Source: Devosia pacifica (GTDB lineage Bacteria; Pseudomonadota; Alphaproteobacteria; Rhizobiales; Devosiaceae). Taken from it: DNA of 64,000 bases. Shown piece after piece: positions 35,624 through 44,292 of this stretch. Made by a program: the position numbers and the translations under genes. Location: the NCBI RefSeq assembly GCF_014652635.1, contig NZ_BMZE01000003.1, positions 434,001-498,000 of the forward strand, given 5' to 3'. Under the pieces are notes generated by a model that saw nothing but the letters and a program-made list of their open reading frames with translations, was not told the origin of the DNA and ran no database searches. The stretch's first letter is position 1. Each line of letters starts with the position of its first letter.

Positions 35624-36097
35624 TCAGGGATCGCGAGGCGGCCCGAGCGGTTCCACATTTGCACCCATGGCATCGCCAAAATGCTCGAAGAAGCCATCTA
35701 TAACCTTTTGCGCGGACTTGCCGACAATGGCCTTACCGAGCTTCATCACCTGCCCGGATGCACCGCCATTGGCGGTGAACATCAGCAACGTGTCCTCGCC
35801 GATATCCTCAAGAACAATGTCGGCGCTGCCCTCGGCCTTGCCGAACAAGCCGCCGCGTCCCCTGCCGGACAGCGTATAGCGCTCCGCCGGCACGATACCG
35901 CTCAGCCACAGATCGCCGGCGAACACGGGTTGCACCACACCGAGATTGACCTTGATCTCGAGATCGAGCTGATCCTGGTCCGCCCACTCTATGCGGTGGC
36001 ATCCCGGAATCGCGTTTTTGAGAACGCTGGTATCGTTGAGCGCCGCCCAAACTTTCATGCGCGTGGCTGAGACCCTGTATCGTCCACCGAACTCCAT
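35624..36097 (-). CDS. CoxG-like SRPBCC-domain protein
   Basis: A 157-residue protein of the CoxG (carbon monoxide dehydrogenase subunit G) branch of the SRPBCC fold: MEFGGRYRVSATRMKVWAALNDTSVLKNAIPGC at the start and GGLFGKAEGSADIVLED with a Gly-rich turn later. CoxG helps mature or anchor Mo-hydroxylases in some bacteria, but no cox structural genes are nearby, so the function here is open. The start has AAGGA upstream; the longer frame runs antisense into the neighbouring gene. It is divergent from the three-gene cluster. Confidence 0.85.
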   Translation of the reverse strand: MEFGGRYRVSATRMKVWAALNDTSVLKNAIPGCHRIEWADQDQLDLEIKVNLGVVQPVFAGDLWLSGIVPAERYTLSGRGRGGLFGKAEGSADIVLEDIGEDTLLMFTANGGASGQVMKLGKAIVGKSAQKVIDGFFEHFGDAMGANVEPLGPPRDP

Positions 36098-36244
36098 GCA
36101 GTCCTTCGCTTTTTCCTGTGTCGGCTGCGGCTTTTTCGCACCATAGCGGGCAAAATAGTGGTGCCGATGCTCTCCTGCAATTGTCAGCGAGGACTTGAGG
36201 GGCAATCTATTGGCACAGATCAGACCATTGTTGCGGAGGCGCCG

Positions 36245-37486
36245 ATGTCCGAAAGCCCCACGAGCACCCCTGCGCCCACAGTAGCGCCAGCCACATCCGA
36301 TCCATCTGCATTGCAGTATCTGGACCGCGCGATTGCTGCGATCCGCAATCTCGGTGTGTGGCCGGAGCAGCAGGGCGAACAGCCTATCACCGGGCTTCTG
36401 GCCGAGATCACCGCGCTCGACGAGACGCGCGTATTGCTGATCGCGCGCACGCTCGGGCAGGCCAGCGCCTTCAACGAAGTGGTGCGCGAGCAGATCAGCG
36501 CAATGAATATCGGCGAGCGCTACGAGGACATCACCAAGGGTTTCGATTCCATCCGCGACGACGCCAAGATGCTGGTGGATCAACTAGACGACAACCGGCT
36601 CGATGTCGGCGAGCGCATCCAGAATATGTGGATGAAGGTTTCGCGCGGCGATATCGCCACCCGCTTCGATTCGATCCGCGACACCTATCTTTCGGTGACC
36701 GCTGACACGCGCGACCAGATCCAGCGCGAGCACACTATTCTGGAGGCCTATCGCGACTTTCGCGGTGCGCTGAAACAGGCGGAGGTGATGGCGCTCGAAG
36801 TGCTCGAGACCGCTGAAAAGCGGCTGGCGGAACGGCGGGACGATCTCGAACAGGCGGCGGCAACGCTTGCAGGGTTTTCAGGAGAGACGGCGGCGGACCG
36901 GGCACGGCTGGAGCTGCAGCGCGACGAGAAACTGCGCGTGATGCAGGACGAGGAGAAGCGTTACCAGATCGCCAAGGACCTGTCGGACAACCTCACCATC
37001 TCCTACAACGCGTCCGAAGTGGTGATGGCGCGGCTGATGCAGACCACCAACGCCAAGGAGCGGGTCTACCAGCAATCCATCGCCTTCTTTTCAACCAACG
37101 AGACGGTGCTGACAGCGCTGAGCGCTTCGTTTACCGGAATGTTCGGCCTGCATGAATCGACCGAAACGCTCAATGCGATGAAGGAGGGCATGTCGAAAAG
37201 CCTCGAGACGCTGGCGGAGATCGGCGACAGCGTTCAGCAGGAAGCGGTTAAGGCCGGGTATGGCCCGACAGTGCGCGCCGATGCGGTGCGCAAGCTTGTC
37301 GACAGTGTCGTGACCTATCAGGAGCGCTCGCGCGAGATCATCAACGAGATGCGCGTCTCTTCGACCCGCAACTCGGAAGAAATCCGGGATGCCGTAGAGA
37401 GCGGCAAGCGGCGCCTTGCCACTCTGGCTGCCGAGGGTAACGCGCTGCTGCTGGAAAAAAGCACGCCCGAACAGGCCGGACGCTGA
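36245..37486 (+). CDS. Helical cell-surface/TelA-like protein, first gene of an uncharacterised three-gene cluster
   Basis: A 413-residue, almost wholly alpha-helical protein without a clear signal peptide or membrane segment. A Pro/Thr-rich leader (about residues 1-25) precedes long amphipathic helices, for example ITKGFDSIRDDAKMLVDQL and TRFDSIRDTYLSVTADTRDQIQREHTILEAYRDFRGALKQAEV. Homologues in rhizobia are, as I recall, called cell surface protein; the helical pattern also recalls the TelA tellurite-resistance family, but I cannot confirm it. GGAGG lies five bases before ATG. The next two genes follow with gaps of 12 and 7 bases, so they form one operon. Confidence 0.7.
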   Translation: MSESPTSTPAPTVAPATSDPSALQYLDRAIAAIRNLGVWPEQQGEQPITGLLAEITALDETRVLLIARTLGQASAFNEVVREQISAMNIGERYEDITKGFDSIRDDAKMLVDQLDDNRLDVGERIQNMWMKVSRGDIATRFDSIRDTYLSVTADTRDQIQREHTILEAYRDFRGALKQAEVMALEVLETAEKRLAERRDDLEQAAATLAGFSGETAADRARLELQRDEKLRVMQDEEKRYQIAKDLSDNLTISYNASEVVMARLMQTTNAKERVYQQSIAFFSTNETVLTALSASFTGMFGLHESTETLNAMKEGMSKSLETLAEIGDSVQQEAVKAGYGPTVRADAVRKLVDSVVTYQERSREIINEMRVSSTRNSEEIRDAVESGKRRLATLAAEGNALLLEKSTPEQAGR

Positions 37487-37498
37487 TCAAGACCGACC

Positions 37499-38437
37499 AT
37501 GAATGAGACGACGGCTGCCAAGGGCGCACCGCTGGATGATGTGATGCTGGCCATGGACGTGGTGGACACACTGCGTCATCGGCGCGATTTGGCTATTCGC
37601 GAACTCGACGGAAAGACCCGCGAAGAGCAGCTGATTGAGCGGCTGCGCAAGATTTACCACGAACAGGGCATCGAGGTGCCCGACCACATTCTGCGCGAGG
37701 GGGTCTCTGCGCTGGCAGAGAGCCGGTTCGTCTACACCCCGCCCGAACGCAGCCTGAAGACGCGGCTGGCCGAACTCTATGTCAGCCGCGCACGCTGGTG
37801 GCGGCCGCTTGTAGGAATTGCGGGCGTTCTATTCGCAGTGATCGTCGGGTTCTTTTTCATCTACCAGCCCTATCAGGCGGCGCAGCGCGAAAGCGCCCGG
37901 CTGGAACTGGCCGAGCATTTGCCCGAGGAGATGGACGCGCTCTACCAGACCATCTACGAGGAGACCAAGGTGCAGCAGGCGGTCGTTCAAGCGGAAGACC
38001 TGCGCACGCTCGGCAAGGCCTATGCCCAGGAAGGCGATCGGCAGGGCGCGCAGCAGATCGTCGAGCGGATGACGACGCTGCGGGACCGGCTTCGGCAGGA
38101 GTATCGCCTGGAACTCGTCAATCGCCCCGGCGAGGAGACGGGTATCTGGACCTTCCCAGACAGCAATACCGATGCGACGAACTATTATCTGGTGGTCGAG
38201 CCCGTGGGGCTCGATGGCGAAATCCAGCAATTGCCGATCGTAAACGAAGAAACCGGAGACACCGAACTCGTCGAGAAGTTTGCGGTGCGCGTACCTGAGC
38301 GTGTCTATCGCTCAGTGCGCGAGGACAAGGCGGATGACGGCATCCTGCAGATGCGCGAGATCGGCCGCAAGTCATACGGGTTCCTCGATGTGGAATATGC
38401 CGTGCCAGTGCTTGGCGGCACGCTGACACAATGGTGA
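37499..38437 (+). CDS. DUF6384-type single-span membrane protein
   Basis: A 312-residue protein. The amino-terminal part (about residues 1-95) is helical and charged (VMLAMDVVDTLRHRRDLAIRELDGKTREEQLIERLRKIYHEQGIEVPDHIL), a single membrane segment follows (about 101-121, LVGIAGVLFAVIVGFFFIY), and then a helical and beta-rich outer domain (about 125-312). This fits DUF6384, a family of unknown function. It probably spans the inner membrane with the large domain in the periplasm. It lies between the TelA-like gene and the coiled-coil gene and is likely their membrane partner. Confidence 0.72.
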   Translation: MNETTAAKGAPLDDVMLAMDVVDTLRHRRDLAIRELDGKTREEQLIERLRKIYHEQGIEVPDHILREGVSALAESRFVYTPPERSLKTRLAELYVSRARWWRPLVGIAGVLFAVIVGFFFIYQPYQAAQRESARLELAEHLPEEMDALYQTIYEETKVQQAVVQAEDLRTLGKAYAQEGDRQGAQQIVERMTTLRDRLRQEYRLELVNRPGEETGIWTFPDSNTDATNYYLVVEPVGLDGEIQQLPIVNEETGDTELVEKFAVRVPERVYRSVREDKADDGILQMREIGRKSYGFLDVEYAVPVLGGTLTQW

Positions 38438-38444
38438 GCCGGCG

Positions 38445-39974
38445 ATGAGCGTACGTGGACCTGAAGCTCTGGCCTCGATCGAGGACGCGCTGCGCGATAT
38501 CAGGCGCGAAGAGGACGATCTTTCACGCCGGCTCGCCCGTTCGGCAGAAAGGCTTGGCAAGTTCCGAGAAACCGAGAGCGAACTTTTCCGCCAGCTGGCG
38601 CGCATCCGGCTGGCGCCGGACGTGCAGGCGGAGATGGATACGCAGCTGTCGCATGCAGAGGCCGAGGCACGGGGCATGCTGACGAACCACAACAAGAACC
38701 TCGAAAGCGCTGAGGCGCGGCTCGAGGATCTCGAAGCCGATCTGTCGCGCCTGGCAGCCGTGCGGGCCGAGGCAGCAGCGGACCTTGCAACGCGACGGGC
38801 GGAACTGACAGCGCTGGCGCAAAAGGTCGAGGCAAGCGTGCGCCAGCAGCCGGACTATCAGCGGGCAGAAGCGCGGGCCCGGGAGTTGCGCGCGATCGCC
38901 GCGCAATCGCTCGGCAAGACGGCGCAGGCGGAGACGGACGAGCGCGAGAAGGGACAGCCCTATCGGGACGATCCGCTATTCATGTATCTGTGGGAGAATG
39001 GCTACGGCACCACGGAGTATCGCGCCGGCAATGTGACGCGCATGCTCGATGGCATGGTGGCCAGGCATATCGGCTTCGCCGAGGCGCGCCCGAATTACGT
39101 GATGCTCGGCGAGATTCCCAAGCGGTTGCGCGAGCACGCAGCGTATCAGCAGGACGCGGCGGAGGCGGCGGAGGCGGAACTCGCACAGCTCGAGCAACAG
39201 GCGATCGAACGCGCAGGCGGCGGGCCGATCCAAGAGGCTGTCGCCGAGATCGAGGCGCATCTGGCGCAGATCGACGACGATATCGTCGACGCCGAGGACC
39301 AGCGGGACGACGCCGCGAACACGTTGAGCGGGCTCGCGGAGGGGGCCGATCCGGCGTTCGAGCAAGCGCTCGAGCTGCTGGCGACAGGATTGCGGCGCGA
39401 GGACGTAAAGGCGCTTCTGGCAGATGCGCGAAAAACCACGACCGGCCATGACGATACGATCGTCGCGCAGATCGACGATATTCGCGCCCGCGCCAAGGAC
39501 GAGGACACGGAAGCGCGCCAATACAAAGAGCGGCTGAGGGTGCTGGCGGCGCGACGGCGGGAGCTCGAGGACATCCAGTGGGAGTTCAAGAAATCGCGGT
39601 TCGACGATCCGCGCTCAAGCTTCAAGGAAGACAAACTCGTCGGCGACATGCTCAACGATTTCCTGCGGGGCACGATCAGCGCGGCCAGCTATTGGGAGCA
39701 TTGGCAACGCAGCCAAAACTGGAGTGGTGGTGACTGGTCGGAACGGCTCGGTGGGCCACTGCCAAAGACCAGGGAACCGGCGAAAAACTCGGAATCGGAC
39801 TGGCCGGAGGCGAGCTTTGGCGGGGGGCGCACCCGCCGGCGCCGCACCGGACTGCGCGGCGGCTTCGGCGGTGGCTGGGGCGCGCCGGGCGGCACCAGCG
39901 GGCCCTCCGGCGGCCGCCCCGGAAGCAGCGGCACGCGCGGACACACCGGATTCAAGACCGGCGGCGGGTTCTAG
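38445..39974 (+). CDS. Coiled-coil protein with Gly-rich carboxy tail
   Basis: A 509-residue protein not assigned to a named family. Residues about 10-150 and 225-410 are long coiled coils rich in Ala, Glu and Arg. A more compact part lies between (DDPLFMYLWENGYGTTEYRAGNVTRMLDGMVARHIGFAEARPNYVMLGEIPKRL). The end (about 455-509) is low-complexity: SFGGGRTRRRRTGLRGGFGGGWGAPGG and a final FKTGGGF. Tails of this kind are common in envelope-associated proteins of unknown role. It is the third gene of the cluster and converges on the VOC gene. Confidence 0.75.
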   Translation: MSVRGPEALASIEDALRDIRREEDDLSRRLARSAERLGKFRETESELFRQLARIRLAPDVQAEMDTQLSHAEAEARGMLTNHNKNLESAEARLEDLEADLSRLAAVRAEAAADLATRRAELTALAQKVEASVRQQPDYQRAEARARELRAIAAQSLGKTAQAETDEREKGQPYRDDPLFMYLWENGYGTTEYRAGNVTRMLDGMVARHIGFAEARPNYVMLGEIPKRLREHAAYQQDAAEAAEAELAQLEQQAIERAGGGPIQEAVAEIEAHLAQIDDDIVDAEDQRDDAANTLSGLAEGADPAFEQALELLATGLRREDVKALLADARKTTTGHDDTIVAQIDDIRARAKDEDTEARQYKERLRVLAARRRELEDIQWEFKKSRFDDPRSSFKEDKLVGDMLNDFLRGTISAASYWEHWQRSQNWSGGDWSERLGGPLPKTREPAKNSESDWPEASFGGGRTRRRRTGLRGGFGGGWGAPGGTSGPSGGRPGSSGTRGHTGFKTGGGF

Positions 39975-39995
39975 CGGGCTTCCTCGTGACAGGCG

Positions 39996-40403
39996 TCAGT
40001 TGACGGTTTCGCCGCCGGCTGCCGCCAGCACTTCCCAGATATTGCCTTCGGTATCGGCGAAATAGCCGGCATAGCCCCATTCCGACTCGATCGCCGGCAG
40101 GTGGATTGCGCCGCCGGCGCGCACAGCCTCCGCGAGGACCTCATCGACCTCCTCACGGCTGCTGGCTGTATGGCTGAGAATGACCTGCGCTGTACCCGCG
40201 CGCGCCTCCCCCTGCCCCGCGGTCGCGGCAAGATTTTCCATCGTCAGCAGGACGAAGGACAGATCATCGTCGAGAAAGAACGCGACATGATCCGGGCCGG
40301 CAGAGATCCGTTCATCCGGCAGCGCAAAAAGCACGCGGTAAAACTCGAAGGCCCGCTCGAGGCTGGTGACACCGATGGTGACGATATTGACCTTGGGACG
40401 CAT
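39996..40403 (-). CDS. VOC/glyoxalase-superfamily protein
   Basis: A 135-residue protein with the paired beta-alpha-beta units of the vicinal oxygen chelate fold: VNIVTIGVTSLERAFEFYRVLFALP, then VAFFLDDDLSFVLLT, and GGAIHLPAIESEWGYAGYFADTEGNIWEV, which holds the typical acidic metal ligand near the end. Members include glyoxalases, dioxygenases and resistance proteins; the substrate is unknown here. The start at 40403 is the one that begins the domain; the upstream frame runs to 40511 without support. Confidence 0.85.
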   Translation of the reverse strand: MRPKVNIVTIGVTSLERAFEFYRVLFALPDERISAGPDHVAFFLDDDLSFVLLTMENLAATAGQGEARAGTAQVILSHTASSREEVDEVLAEAVRAGGAIHLPAIESEWGYAGYFADTEGNIWEVLAAAGGETVN

Positions 40404-40437
40404 GACGAAGCCTCTCTTTCGAATAAAGCGCGGCGCG

Positions 40438-41196
40438 CTATTCGTAGAACAGGCTAACGCGCCGACCGCCGATCTCGTGCACCGTGATATCCATGTCGTA
40501 AATCTCTGCAAGCACGGACTGGTTCATGATTTCCTTGACCCGACCCTTGTGGCAGATCCGACCATCGCGCATCGCAACGATATAGTCCGAGTACCACGAG
40601 GCGAAGTTGATATCGTGGAGGACAAGGACAACCGTCTTGCCGAGTTCGTCCGCGGCCCGGCGCAGGATCTTCATCATCGACATGGCGTGCTTCATATCGA
40701 GATTGTTGAGCGGCTCGTCGAGCAGCACGTAGTCCGTGTCCTGGCAGAGGACCATGGCAACGAAAGCGCGCTGGCGCTGCCCACCGGAGAGTTCATCGAG
40801 GAACCGGTTCGACAGGTCCGACAGGTTGAGATAGTCGATCGACTGATCAATAATCTTCTTGTCGGCCTTTGTATTGCGGCCCTTTGAGTGTGGAAAACGA
40901 CCGAAGGCCACGAGATCACGGACCGTGAGGCGGGCGGCGATGTGATTGTCCTGACGCAGGATCGAGAGACGCCGGGCCAGTTCGTCCGAGGGGGTTTTGG
41001 TCACATCCATACCGTCAACGGTGACGGAGCCGGCACTCATCTTGAGAAGACGCGAGACCATGGACAGGAATGTCGATTTCCCGGCGCCGTTGGGACCGAT
41101 GATCGAGGTAATGCCGCCCGCCGGCAGTTCCAGGCTGACACCGTCGACGACGAGCGTATCGCCATAAGCTTTCGAGACATTCTCGGCGCGGATCAT
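40438..41196 (-). CDS. Siderophore ABC importer ATP-binding protein
   Basis: A 252-residue ATPase of the FecE/FepC/YclP type. Walker A is GPNGAGKST (about residues 34-42), the signature LSGGQRQRAFVAMVL and Walker B YVLLDEPLNNLD. The wording of this subgroup (ILRQDNHIAARLTVRDLVAFGRFPHSKGR) matches importers of catecholate or related ferric siderophores. The start overlaps the end of the adjacent permease gene (ATGA). It is the last gene of the iron operon. Confidence 0.93.
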   Translation of the reverse strand: MIRAENVSKAYGDTLVVDGVSLELPAGGITSIIGPNGAGKSTFLSMVSRLLKMSAGSVTVDGMDVTKTPSDELARRLSILRQDNHIAARLTVRDLVAFGRFPHSKGRNTKADKKIIDQSIDYLNLSDLSNRFLDELSGGQRQRAFVAMVLCQDTDYVLLDEPLNNLDMKHAMSMMKILRRAADELGKTVVLVLHDINFASWYSDYIVAMRDGRICHKGRVKEIMNQSVLAEIYDMDITVHEIGGRRVSLFYE

Positions 41197-42209
41197 CGCA
41201 CATTCCCTCTCAGGAGGATCACCAGAAAGACCAAACCCCCGACAAACTCGATGATGATCGACAGCGCCGAGTTGTAGCCGAAGACGCGTTCGAGGACGAC
41301 CTGCCCACCGACCAGACAGATGACCGAGATCAGCGCTGCGGCGGGAACGATCAGTGCATGCTTGTGCGAGCGGATCAGCAGGTAGGCAAGATTGGCCACC
41401 AGCAGACCGAAGAACGTGACTGGCCCGACAAGCGCCGTCGACACCGATACCAGGATCGAGACCATCATCAGTATCGCGGTGACGGTGCGCTTGTGATCGA
41501 CGCCGAGGTTGATCGCCTGCTCGCGTCCCAAGGTCAGCACATCGAGAGTCGGCAGCATGCGCAAAGCGGCGATACTGACGCCTGCCACGGCGAGAGTGGC
41601 GACCAGCAGCAGGGTCGGATCGACAGTATTGAAGCTTGCGAAAAGCGCGTCCTGCAGGATGGCGAAATCATTGGGATTGATCAGCCGCTGCATCAGCCCC
41701 GACAGCGAGCGAAAAAAAACGCCAAAGACGATGCCGACCAGCACCAGCAGATGCAGGCTGCGCGGCGCTCCGGAAAACAACCAGCGGAACAGCAGCGTCG
41801 AAAAGAACACCATCGCCGCCACCTCGATGACGAAGCGCAACTGAGGGTCGAGCGTTGCGAAGGCAAAGCCGCCGAACATGAACACGATGATGGTCTGAAT
41901 GAGCGCATAAAGCGCATCGAAGCCCATGATCGAGGGGGTGAGGATGCGGTTGGCGGTGATGGTCTGGAACAGGACAGTTGACAGTGCGATGGCGTAGCCG
42001 ACGACCACCATCGCCCAGATCTTGGTGCCGCGAAACGGCAGGATGAAATCCCAGGAGCCCCGCGCGCCGACGGTCATGAAGGCAAGGATGGCGGCGAAGG
42101 CCAGAAGGGCGAGGATCGCCAGCACTTGTGGCGGCGACAGTGGCACGCGACGGCTGCCGGGCGGACGCCTGAAGACGCGGCGGGTTCTTTGGACTCCAGT
42201 GTCAGCCAA
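41193..42209 (-). CDS. Siderophore ABC importer permease (second)
   Basis: A FecCD-family permease of about 338 residues with nine or ten membrane segments (IWAMVVVGYAIALSTVLFQTITANRILTPSIMGFDALYALIQT is the conserved first pore region). No ATG gives a sensible start: the best candidate is TTG at 42209, overlapping the stop of the first permease (TTGGCTGA) with GGGGAGAAG upstream, so translation is probably coupled. The open frame extends further upstream inside the previous gene, but that part reads as an off-frame translation. Confidence 0.87.
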   Translation of the reverse strand: MADTGVQRTRRVFRRPPGSRRVPLSPPQVLAILALLAFAAILAFMTVGARGSWDFILPFRGTKIWAMVVVGYAIALSTVLFQTITANRILTPSIMGFDALYALIQTIIVFMFGGFAFATLDPQLRFVIEVAAMVFFSTLLFRWLFSGAPRSLHLLVLVGIVFGVFFRSLSGLMQRLINPNDFAILQDALFASFNTVDPTLLLVATLAVAGVSIAALRMLPTLDVLTLGREQAINLGVDHKRTVTAILMMVSILVSVSTALVGPVTFFGLLVANLAYLLIRSHKHALIVPAAALISVICLVGGQVVLERVFGYNSALSIIIEFVGGLVFLVILLRGNVR

Positions 42210-43164
42210 GGCGGGTTCTTCTCCCCAGCAGGAGGTAGAGGAAAATACCGCTGCCGACGACACCGAAGACCGTGCCAATCGGGATTTCGTACGGAAAGCG
42301 GACGAGCCGCCCGACGATATCGCAGGTGAGCACGAACGCCGCACCGGTCACCGCGATCCACGGCAGCGAGCGCCGGACATTATCGCCCATCGCCATCGAG
42401 ACGAGGTTGGGCACGATGAGGCCAAGAAACGGGATCGCGCCGACTGTGACGACAACCACGGCGGTGACCATGGCGACGATCGACAGGCCGAGCGCCATGA
42501 CACGGCGATAGTTGAGGCCGAGATTTGTGGTGAAGTCCTCACCCATGCCGGCGACAGTGAACCGATCGGCAACGAAGAAGGCAATGCCGGTCAGCCCGGC
42601 TGCAAGCCACAGCAGTTCGTAGCGGCCGCGCAGGACCCCGGAAAAATCGCCCAGCGTCCAGGCGCCGAGCGTCTGCAGCAGATCGTAGCGATAGGCGAAA
42701 AAGCTTGTGACGGAGGCGATGATGCCTCCGAGCATGATGCCGACAAGCGGTACCATGAGCACAGAGCGCAGCGGGATCTGGCGCAGGATGCGCATGAAGA
42801 TGGCGGTTCCGGCGAGGGCAAAGGCACTGGCCACCAGCATCTTGCCGATCAGCGGCATGCCGGGCGCGAAGATTGTGACAACAAGAATGCCCATGCTGGC
42901 GGATTCCACCGTGCCAGCGGTCGAAGGCTCGACAAACTGGTTACGGGCCAGCATCTGCATGATGGTGCCGGTGATGGCCATGGCCATGCCGGCGAGAATC
43001 AAGGCGAGGGTGCGTGGGATGCGGCTGATCAACAGCACCTGCATCGGGCGGTCGCCAGGCGCTGTGGAGAGCAGTGCGGGCAGCGAGACGTCGCTGACGC
43101 CGATGAACAGACTGATTCCGGCCAGCGCCAGTACTGCGAGTATTGCGGCGGCAAGCTTGGTCAA
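42202..43164 (-). CDS. Siderophore ABC importer permease (first)
   Basis: A 320-residue FecCD-family permease. RIPRTLALILAGMAMAITGTIMQMLARNQFVEPSTAGTVESASMG is the hallmark coupling-pore region of iron-siderophore permeases, and AIPFLGLIVPNLVSMAMGDNVRRSLP another conserved stretch. About nine membrane segments. It follows the binding-protein gene across about 100 bases containing strong hairpins. Confidence 0.94.
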   Translation of the reverse strand: MTKLAAAILAVLALAGISLFIGVSDVSLPALLSTAPGDRPMQVLLISRIPRTLALILAGMAMAITGTIMQMLARNQFVEPSTAGTVESASMGILVVTIFAPGMPLIGKMLVASAFALAGTAIFMRILRQIPLRSVLMVPLVGIMLGGIIASVTSFFAYRYDLLQTLGAWTLGDFSGVLRGRYELLWLAAGLTGIAFFVADRFTVAGMGEDFTTNLGLNYRRVMALGLSIVAMVTAVVVVTVGAIPFLGLIVPNLVSMAMGDNVRRSLPWIAVTGAAFVLTCDIVGRLVRFPYEIPIGTVFGVVGSGIFLYLLLGRRTRLG

Positions 43165-43174
43165 ACGATCACGG

Positions 43175-43262
43175 CGCTCAAATTACAAGAATGCAAAAGG
43201 CCCGCCGCCGAAGCGGACAGGCCCGAAAGGTGCCGACCCGACGGGCCGGCACCACTCTATGG
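43175..43262 (-). terminator. Two tandem hairpins between the siderophore-binding protein and the permeases
   Basis: On the reverse strand, GGTGCCG-G-CCC...GGG-T-CGGCACC forms a strong stem immediately after the binding-protein stop. A second stem follows, GGCC-TGT-CCGC-TTCG-GCGG-CG-GGCC, ending in TTTTGC. They probably protect or end the binding-protein mRNA so that the permeases are made at lower level. Confidence 0.6.
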
Positions 43263-43266
43263 AAGC

Positions 43267-44187
43267 TTAGTCGCCAGCCAAGGCGTCGCCAATCTGTTCG
43301 ACCATGGCGTGAAGAGCCGGCAGTCCGCCATTGATGATGTAGGCGCGGACGGGGTCGATATAGACCACCTGATCCTCCGACCATGCCGTTGTCTGTGCCA
43401 TCAGCTCATTGTCAAGCACCTGCTCTGCCGCTTCGCCACCCGAACTGACAGCTGCATCGCGATCAATTACGAACAGCCAATCGGGGTTGGTTTCCAGGAT
43501 AAATTCGAAGGAGATGGCATCGCCATGGGTCGCGGCCTCGACATCTTCCACAGCAGGGGTGACGCCAGCAGTCGAGTGCACCCAGCCAAAACGTGAGCCC
43601 GGACCATAGGCGGTGACTTCACCACCTGAGGTGAGTACGACGAGCCCGGTGCCAGCATCTGCTGCGGCTTCCTGAGTTTCAGCTTTGGTCTCATCGAAAT
43701 CGGCAATCATCTGCTCGACTTCGTCGGTCTTGTCGAAGATCTCGCCGAGGATACGGGCATTGTCCTTGATCGAGCCTTCGAAATCTTCCCAATCGTTGGA
43801 CAGGTCAACGGTCGGGGCGATGGCGGCCAGTTCCGAATAAACGCTGGAAGAGCGGCCTGCGACAATGATCAGATCCGGCTGGATCGCGTTGACAGCTTCA
43901 TAATCCGGCTCGAACAGCGAGCCGATCTTTTCGTAGTCTTCGCCTGCATATTCGCTGAGGTGCTCAGGATATGTGGTTTCGGGCACGCCGGTCACATCAA
44001 TACCGAGCGCATCAAGCGTATCGAGTGCTGCAAGATCGAAGGTCAGGACTGTCTGGGGCGTTTCCGGCAGTGTGGTTTCACCCTGAGCGTGCTCGACGGT
44101 GATTTCCTGCGCCTGAACGGCAAGGCTCATTACGCCGAAGGCGGTGGCGGCAAGGGCTACGCGATTGAAAAGCATCGTGCGCTGCAT
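43267..44187 (-). CDS. Siderophore-binding periplasmic protein
   Basis: A 306-residue class III periplasmic binding protein of the FatB/YclQ/VctP type for ferric siderophores. The signal peptide (about residues 1-27) ends AVQAQE. TVLTFDLAALDTLDALGI, the segment EPDYEAVNAIQPDLIIVAGRSS and NPDWLFVIDRDAA are typical family blocks. An inner ATG at 44175 is possible. It heads the iron operon and is preceded by a TGA-N9-TCA box. Ferric catecholate or citrate-type siderophore is a guess. Confidence 0.92.
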   Translation of the reverse strand: MQRTMLFNRVALAATAFGVMSLAVQAQEITVEHAQGETTLPETPQTVLTFDLAALDTLDALGIDVTGVPETTYPEHLSEYAGEDYEKIGSLFEPDYEAVNAIQPDLIIVAGRSSSVYSELAAIAPTVDLSNDWEDFEGSIKDNARILGEIFDKTDEVEQMIADFDETKAETQEAAADAGTGLVVLTSGGEVTAYGPGSRFGWVHSTAGVTPAVEDVEAATHGDAISFEFILETNPDWLFVIDRDAAVSSGGEAAEQVLDNELMAQTTAWSEDQVVYIDPVRAYIINGGLPALHAMVEQIGDALAGD

Positions 44188-44220
44188 CCAGTATGTTCGT
44201 TGATCTCATCCAGCCAAATA

Positions 44221-44265
44221 TGACTGTATGAGTCAGCTTCTAACCACCACTGGTCGTGAGGTCAA
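44221..44265 (-). promoter_or_regulatory. Iron-responsive promoter with TGA-N9-TCA (IRO/RirA-type) box
   Basis: On the reverse strand TTGACC (44265-44260), a 17-base spacer and TAGAAG (44242-44237) form a good promoter. One base downstream of the -10 lies TGACTCATACAGTCA (44235-44221), which fits TGA-N9-TCA, the operator bound by the iron regulator RirA in Hyphomicrobiales. The box would cover the transcription start, consistent with repression under iron-rich conditions. Confidence 0.6.
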
Positions 44266-44292
44266 AAGAAACATGACTAAATTTGACATGTT

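Noticed and set aside
42022..43596. A 524-codon forward frame opposite the siderophore permeases
   Set aside because: It is a mirror of high-GC third-position bias; the reverse-strand FecCD permeases and binding protein explain the region.
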